Assembly (NCBI GenBank): GCA_007116915.1
Contig: SKHQ01000033.1
Location: 1-8,685, forward strand
Direction: 5' to 3'
DNA: 8,685 nucleotides
Origin: Candidatus Methanomethylophilaceae archaeon
Lineage (GTDB): Archaea; Thermoplasmatota; Thermoplasmata; Methanomassiliicoccales; Methanomethylophilaceae
The notes below the pieces were generated by a model. It ran no database searches. It was given only the letters and a program-made list of their open reading frames with translations, and was not told where the DNA came from. Positions 6,055-8,685 of this stretch are shown in pieces (position 1 is the first letter of the stretch; each line of letters begins with the position of its first letter). Made by a program: the position numbers and the translations under genes.

Positions 6055-7598
6055 TCCTTGACTACCGCTTCAGCGACCCGGGCGAGGACGAAGTCCTTTT
6101 CCAGAGTGGCAAGGAAGTATCCCATACGGGGTCCGTTGCGCCTCTCGATGAAGATGCGGTACAGCGTCTGGAAACCTTTCTTGGCACCCAGTCCCGATGA
6201 TTTCGCCGTCTCATAGACGGTGTTGTGGACCACGTCGCCGTTCCAAGCACAGCCCTTCAACTGCTCCAATAGCTCGGCGAGGAAATGTGACTCTTCGGCA
6301 CCGATGTCCACATCGGGCATATCCTCGGCTATCGTGTACTTGACCGATTCAGGAGCAAAGGCGTTGAGCCAGTATTTGACACAGGCCACACGCTGTTCCA
6401 GAGTCTTGAGCTCCTCCACACTGATGCCGCGCATGTCGTCCGTCCTCTTCAGCGTCTCGAGGACATCGTTGAAATCCTTGGACACCTGGACAACGTTAAC
6501 GAGATGACGATACGATATCTGAACCGGTTTGGTTTCACGTACCCCTCGAGGCTGGGACAGTTGATAGGCACGGACGAGGTCCTCCTCCTTGTCGGTGGCA
6601 TCCCCATCGAAATGCATGGACTCTATGCGGTCGTACTCATCGACCATGTCCAATATGCCCAACTCCGAGTCGTAATCGATATGCCTCTCCGGGTTGACCC
6701 GTAGTATGGTGTAATTGAAGACCGAAGGAGGGGTCATGTTGAGGGCATCCACGCCGGAGACCGCTGAACCGGTGGATTTGTGCATCTGACCCTTTCCCTT
6801 CAGTTGAATGAACTCATACGGGATAGGATGGGGAGGCTCGGCATCGAACACCTCCCTGACCAGTCTAACTCCGGAATCGTATGACCCTCCTGCTGCCGCG
6901 TGGTCCTTGCCGAAGGGCTCGCATGTAACTCCGAATATCTTCCATTTGGCTGGCCATTCCAACCTCCAGCTGAGTTTTCCCTCGCCACGACGGATATCCG
7001 CTTTGCTCTCCTCGCCGCACTGACAAACGTAATGAACGTAAGGGAACTCGTAACCTGTGACCTTCGTGGTACTGAAACGACCACAGCTATGGCATAGGGG
7101 GCTGAAGGCGTTGAAATCTTCCGGCATGGTCCTGCCAGTGACAGTACTCAGTATCTCCATGACCTGGTCGCGCCTCTTGAAACTGGCATCGATCGTTTCT
7201 GCGAACTCACCACGTTGATAGAGTTCGTGGGTCCAAAAGATTTCACAGTTCACACCCAGACCGTCCATGGAGTCCATGAACGGCTTTATGAAGTGGTCAG
7301 CATAGGTATCATGACACCCATAAGGGCAGGGGATGTGGCTTATCGGCTTGCCGACTTCGCCTTCGAATGTTTCGGGTAGGAATTCGTAACAACGCCTCAA
7401 TGGATCATAGGAGTCGATAAGGTAGATCATCCTAGCGTCAGCGCCTTTATCCTCCAGGGCTTTACGCACCGCCTCAGCGGTAACTGCCTCCCTGAGGCTA
7501 CCCACATGTATGAAACCGGTGGGGCTTATTCCTGCGGATATCAGATTGCTGTCCTGTCTGGACATCAATTCCTTGGCGATGACGTCTGCCCAATGCAT
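6051..7598 (-). CDS. lysK: Lysyl-tRNA synthetase, class I
   Basis: This class I LysRS, the form found in most archaea and a few bacteria, charges tRNA-Lys. The 515-residue product begins MHWADVIAKE, typical of the family. The HIGH-type motif is HVGS (31-34) in the stretch SPTGFIHVGSLREAV. The WRLEWPAKWK and CEPFGKDHAAAGGSYDSG blocks (211-243) are hallmark LysK sequences. The KMSKS-type loop is QMHKS (271-275), which differs from the common MSSSKG form. Cysteine pairs C91/C95, C169/C172 and C192/C194 suggest zinc binding in the insert. An alpha-helical anticodon-binding domain fills about 370-515. The start is the family N-terminus, with a TATA-like box centred about 31 bp upstream and no Shine-Dalgarno. 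The gene is divergent from the Sec61-beta gene and converges on top6A with overlapping stop codons. Confidence 0.96.
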   Translation of the reverse strand: MHWADVIAKELMSRQDSNLISAGISPTGFIHVGSLREAVTAEAVRKALEDKGADARMIYLIDSYDPLRRCYEFLPETFEGEVGKPISHIPCPYGCHDTYADHFIKPFMDSMDGLGVNCEIFWTHELYQRGEFAETIDASFKRRDQVMEILSTVTGRTMPEDFNAFSPLCHSCGRFSTTKVTGYEFPYVHYVCQCGEESKADIRRGEGKLSWRLEWPAKWKIFGVTCEPFGKDHAAAGGSYDSGVRLVREVFDAEPPHPIPYEFIQLKGKGQMHKSTGSAVSGVDALNMTPPSVFNYTILRVNPERHIDYDSELGILDMVDEYDRIESMHFDGDATDKEEDLVRAYQLSQPRGVRETKPVQISYRHLVNVVQVSKDFNDVLETLKRTDDMRGISVEELKTLEQRVACVKYWLNAFAPESVKYTIAEDMPDVDIGAEESHFLAELLEQLKGCAWNGDVVHNTVYETAKSSGLGAKKGFQTLYRIFIERRNGPRMGYFLATLEKDFVLARVAEAVVKD

Positions 7599-7625
7599 AC
7601 TATCATCGGCTGGTATACCTGGTTG

Positions 7626-7633
7626 ATATAAAT
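7626..7633 (-). promoter_or_regulatory. TATA-like element of lysK
   Basis: The minus strand reads ATTTATAT, centred about 31 bp before the lysK ATG, which predicts a leader of only a few bases. The plus strand of the same block reads ATATAAAT and could serve the Sec61-beta gene with a leader of about 50 nt, but that gene has a better placed box of its own. Confidence 0.5.
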
Positions 7634-7674
7634 GATTTATCAGCAGACTGCCGAGGGGGGGACAATAAGCAAGA

Positions 7675-7682
7675 TATTTATA
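7675..7682 (+). promoter_or_regulatory. TATA box of the Sec61-beta gene
   Basis: TATTTATA is centred about 28 bp before the ATG at 7707, which predicts transcription starting 1-3 bases before the start codon. A GAGGAG at 7685-7690 ends 16 nt before the ATG. It would lie upstream of the predicted transcript start, so it is unlikely to act as a ribosome binding site. Confidence 0.6.
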
Positions 7683-7706
7683 GAGAGGAGAATTTGTGCC
7701 TAATCA

Positions 7707-7871
7707 ATGGCTAAGAAGAAAGGAGATGGTTTCCAGTCTTCAGCGGGTCTGGTGCGTTATTTCGACACCGACGATGACAGTTCCATCAAGATCAGCCCCT
7801 ATGTAGTGATCGGAGCATGTATAGTCATCTCCATAGTGGTCGTTGTGTCCAGTAACATCTGGCCAGTTTGA
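7707..7871 (+). CDS. secG: Preprotein translocase subunit Sec61-beta (archaeal SecG)
   Basis: This small third subunit of the SecYE translocon sits in the cytoplasmic membrane. The 54-residue product starts MAKKKGDGFQSSAGLVRYFD. The Ser-Ser-Ala-Gly-Leu-Val-Arg-Tyr-Phe block is the recognised Sec61-beta signature, followed by an acidic linker (DTDDD) and IKISPYVV. One membrane helix covers about residues 31-49, and a short tail ends IWPV. Length and order (soluble N-terminus, C-terminal anchor) fit the archaeal family of roughly 50-60 residues. It is a single gene, divergent from lysK across a 108-bp spacer and convergent with the antiporter. The ATG is fixed by the MAKKK start and by the TATA box about 28 bp upstream; the message is probably leaderless. 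secG and secE are not visible here, and archaeal Sec61-beta is not a sequence homologue of bacterial SecG despite the shared symbol. Confidence 0.93.
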   Translation: MAKKKGDGFQSSAGLVRYFDTDDDSSIKISPYVVIGACIVISIVVVVSSNIWPV

Positions 7872-7912
7872 TTTTTGAGATCGAGGTCTAATTTATACTC
7901 TTATCTTGATTC

Positions 7913-7936
7913 AGCCCTGGCTCTAAACGAAGGGCT
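7913..7936 (+). repeat. Short inverted repeat downstream of the Sec61-beta gene
   Basis: AGCCCT (7913-7918) and AGGGCT (7931-7936) can form a 6-bp stem with a 12-nt loop, about 40 nt after the Sec61-beta stop. No T-tract follows on the plus strand. It may help end or protect the transcript, or may be chance. T-rich bases just after the stop (7867-7876) are the only other terminator hint for that gene. Confidence 0.25.
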
Positions 7937-7940
7937 TGCA

Positions 7941-7969
7941 AAATTAAAAGATAAAGGGGGAGAACCCCC
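7941..7969 (-). terminator. Hairpin and T-rich terminator of the antiporter gene
   Basis: A perfect 5-bp G/C stem (GGGGG, AGAA loop, CCCCC on the plus strand, 7956-7969) lies 23 bp after the antiporter stop. On the minus strand it is followed by a T-rich run, TTTATCTTTTAATTT, and preceded by another T-rich run. The order stem then T-tract holds only for the minus strand; the plus strand has A-tracts on both sides. Archaeal termination is driven mostly by T-tracts, and this region supplies them. Confidence 0.55.
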
Positions 7970-7992
7970 GAAAAAGAAAAATGGGTTTGTGC

Positions 7993-8685
7993 TCAATCAA
8001 GCATCTTGCTTGCATCGCCCTCGTACTTCTTCTTGAAGGCGTGAGCCAACCAGGGCGGCGCTATCAGAGCGGTTATTATGGACATGAATACCACGACGGT
8101 GTACATGTCACGGGATATCGCTCCGGCGGTAAGACCTATGGCGGCAATGATTATGCCCACCTCACCACGCGGGGACATTCCGATGCCCACGATATTGCCA
8201 GTTTCCTTGCCCAGCGACTTGTCGGTCCAGATGACACCGAAATAACCGGCCAGATACTTACCCACTATCGCCAGTATGATGGTTCCGACGGCGAGGCCCA
8301 GTATCTCGGTGAATCCGGCCATCTCGACGCGCATTCCCACATAGACGAAGAAGAATGGCACGAGGAAGGCGTTGATACCCTTGAACTTGCTCTCCAGCTT
8401 CCCATGGGCGAACTCCGCGAAAAGCATACCTGCCAGGAACGCGCCTATGATGGCAGCCAGTCCGAGTGATATCGCCATGGCCGAAAGGCCGAGACAGGTC
8501 AACATTGCCAACGGGAATGGTTCTATCTTCCAAGGCCAGTCCCTGTCCTGGCACACCATGCCCCTCTCGGTCAGACGGCACATCTGATACTCCTTGGCCT
8601 TCGGTATCCCTGTGCACAGCAGGAGTATGGATATCACGAATATCAGGGCGACCGCGATCGTGGATCCTATGGTGAACAGGTCAAA
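7993..8685 (-). CDS. CPA2/Kef-type cation/proton antiporter, C-terminal part (5' end outside window)
   Basis: This membrane transporter exchanges Na+ or K+ for protons. The frame is open from the right window edge to the TGA at 7993-7995, leaving 230 visible residues with no N-terminus; an internal GTG at 8637 is not the true start. Several hydrophobic helices are seen. LAAIIGAFLAGMLFAE (76-91 of the fragment) matches the family helix GAFLAG. FFVYVGMRVEM (112-122) matches the FF-x-x-VGM segment. GMSPRGEVGIIIAAIGL (169-185) matches the GxxPRGE-type helix. K143 in LAIVGKYLAGYFG may be the conserved lysine of that helix in NapA-like proteins. The Asp residues of the ion-binding site would lie upstream of the window, so ion specificity cannot be read. 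The tail is short and ends DASKMLD, with no TrkA-N/RCK domain, unlike bacterial KefB and KefC. A terminator-like hairpin follows the gene. Confidence 0.9.
   Translation of the reverse strand, partial: FDLFTIGSTIAVALIFVISILLLCTGIPKAKEYQMCRLTERGMVCQDRDWPWKIEPFPLAMLTCLGLSAMAISLGLAAIIGAFLAGMLFAEFAHGKLESKFKGINAFLVPFFFVYVGMRVEMAGFTEILGLAVGTIILAIVGKYLAGYFGVIWTDKSLGKETGNIVGIGMSPRGEVGIIIAAIGLTAGAISRDMYTVVVFMSIITALIAPPWLAHAFKKKYEGDASKMLD

Noticed and set aside
7872..7992. Possible small RNA gene between Sec61-beta and the antiporter, from TTTATA near 7891
   Set aside because: The two hairpins here are short, one fits a minus-strand terminator, and no known RNA fold or second supporting signal is visible.
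7981..8469. Plus-strand open frame of 162 codons next to the 7956-7969 hairpin
   Set aside because: It lies opposite the antiporter, whose helices and GMSPRGE motif are clear. The His/Gly/Asp-rich translation looks like a shadow of hydrophobic codons.
8635..8637. GTG as the start of the antiporter
   Set aside because: The frame stays open to the window edge and continues a hydrophobic helix (FTIGSTIAVALIFVISILLL), so this is an internal valine codon.
1..8685. A defence island, CRISPR, transposon or other new multi-gene system
   Set aside because: No direct repeats, terminal inverted repeats, transposase, integrase or tRNA are visible. All genes but one belong to core cellular families, so the window reads as ordinary chromosomal backbone.

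Overview
The window is archaeal chromosomal DNA. Four gene families say so: both subunits of DNA topoisomerase VI, a Sec61-beta type translocon subunit, a class I lysyl-tRNA synthetase and a DRG-type GTPase. A/T-rich TATA-like elements lie about 25-40 bp upstream of the first genes of transcription units, and several of those genes appear leaderless. A lineage in Thermoplasmatota outside the Thermoplasmatales, for example near Methanomassiliicoccales, is my best guess. Classical Thermoplasmatales are known to lack topoisomerase VI, but the placement is inference and was not tested by any search.

Layout from left to right. Positions 1-638 (minus) hold the N-terminal half of histidyl-tRNA synthetase, cut by the window edge. 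It lies 39 bp downstream of a DRG-family GTPase (678-1781, minus). The GTPase is divergent from a four-helix membrane protein with two cytoplasmic zinc ribbons (1844-2899, plus), and the two appear to share one A/T-rich promoter core near 1816-1825. Next come top6B (2946-4967) and top6A (4954-6054), a two-gene operon with a 14-nt overlap. The ribosome binding site for top6A is written in three Glu codons of the acidic TopVI-B tail. The stop codon of top6A overlaps the stop of the convergent lysK gene (6051-7598, minus) inside one CTAG. lysK is divergent from a 54-residue Sec61-beta gene (7707-7871, plus). After a 121-bp gap that holds a terminator-like hairpin comes the C-terminal part of a CPA2/Kef-type cation/proton antiporter (7993-8685, minus), truncated at the right edge.

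Functionally this is a housekeeping block: two aminoacyl-tRNA synthetases and a ribosome-associated GTPase (translation), topoisomerase VI (DNA topology), a translocon subunit (secretion) and an ion antiporter. Apart from the zinc-ribbon membrane protein, every gene belongs to a recognisable family. No gene-free stretch exceeds about 121 bp, and I see no mobile element, CRISPR array, tRNA, rRNA or sign of recent transfer. I did not find a convincing new biological system. The points most worth a second look are the zinc-ribbon/sequon membrane protein, the compact promoter and stop-codon architecture, and the use of TAG as a stop.
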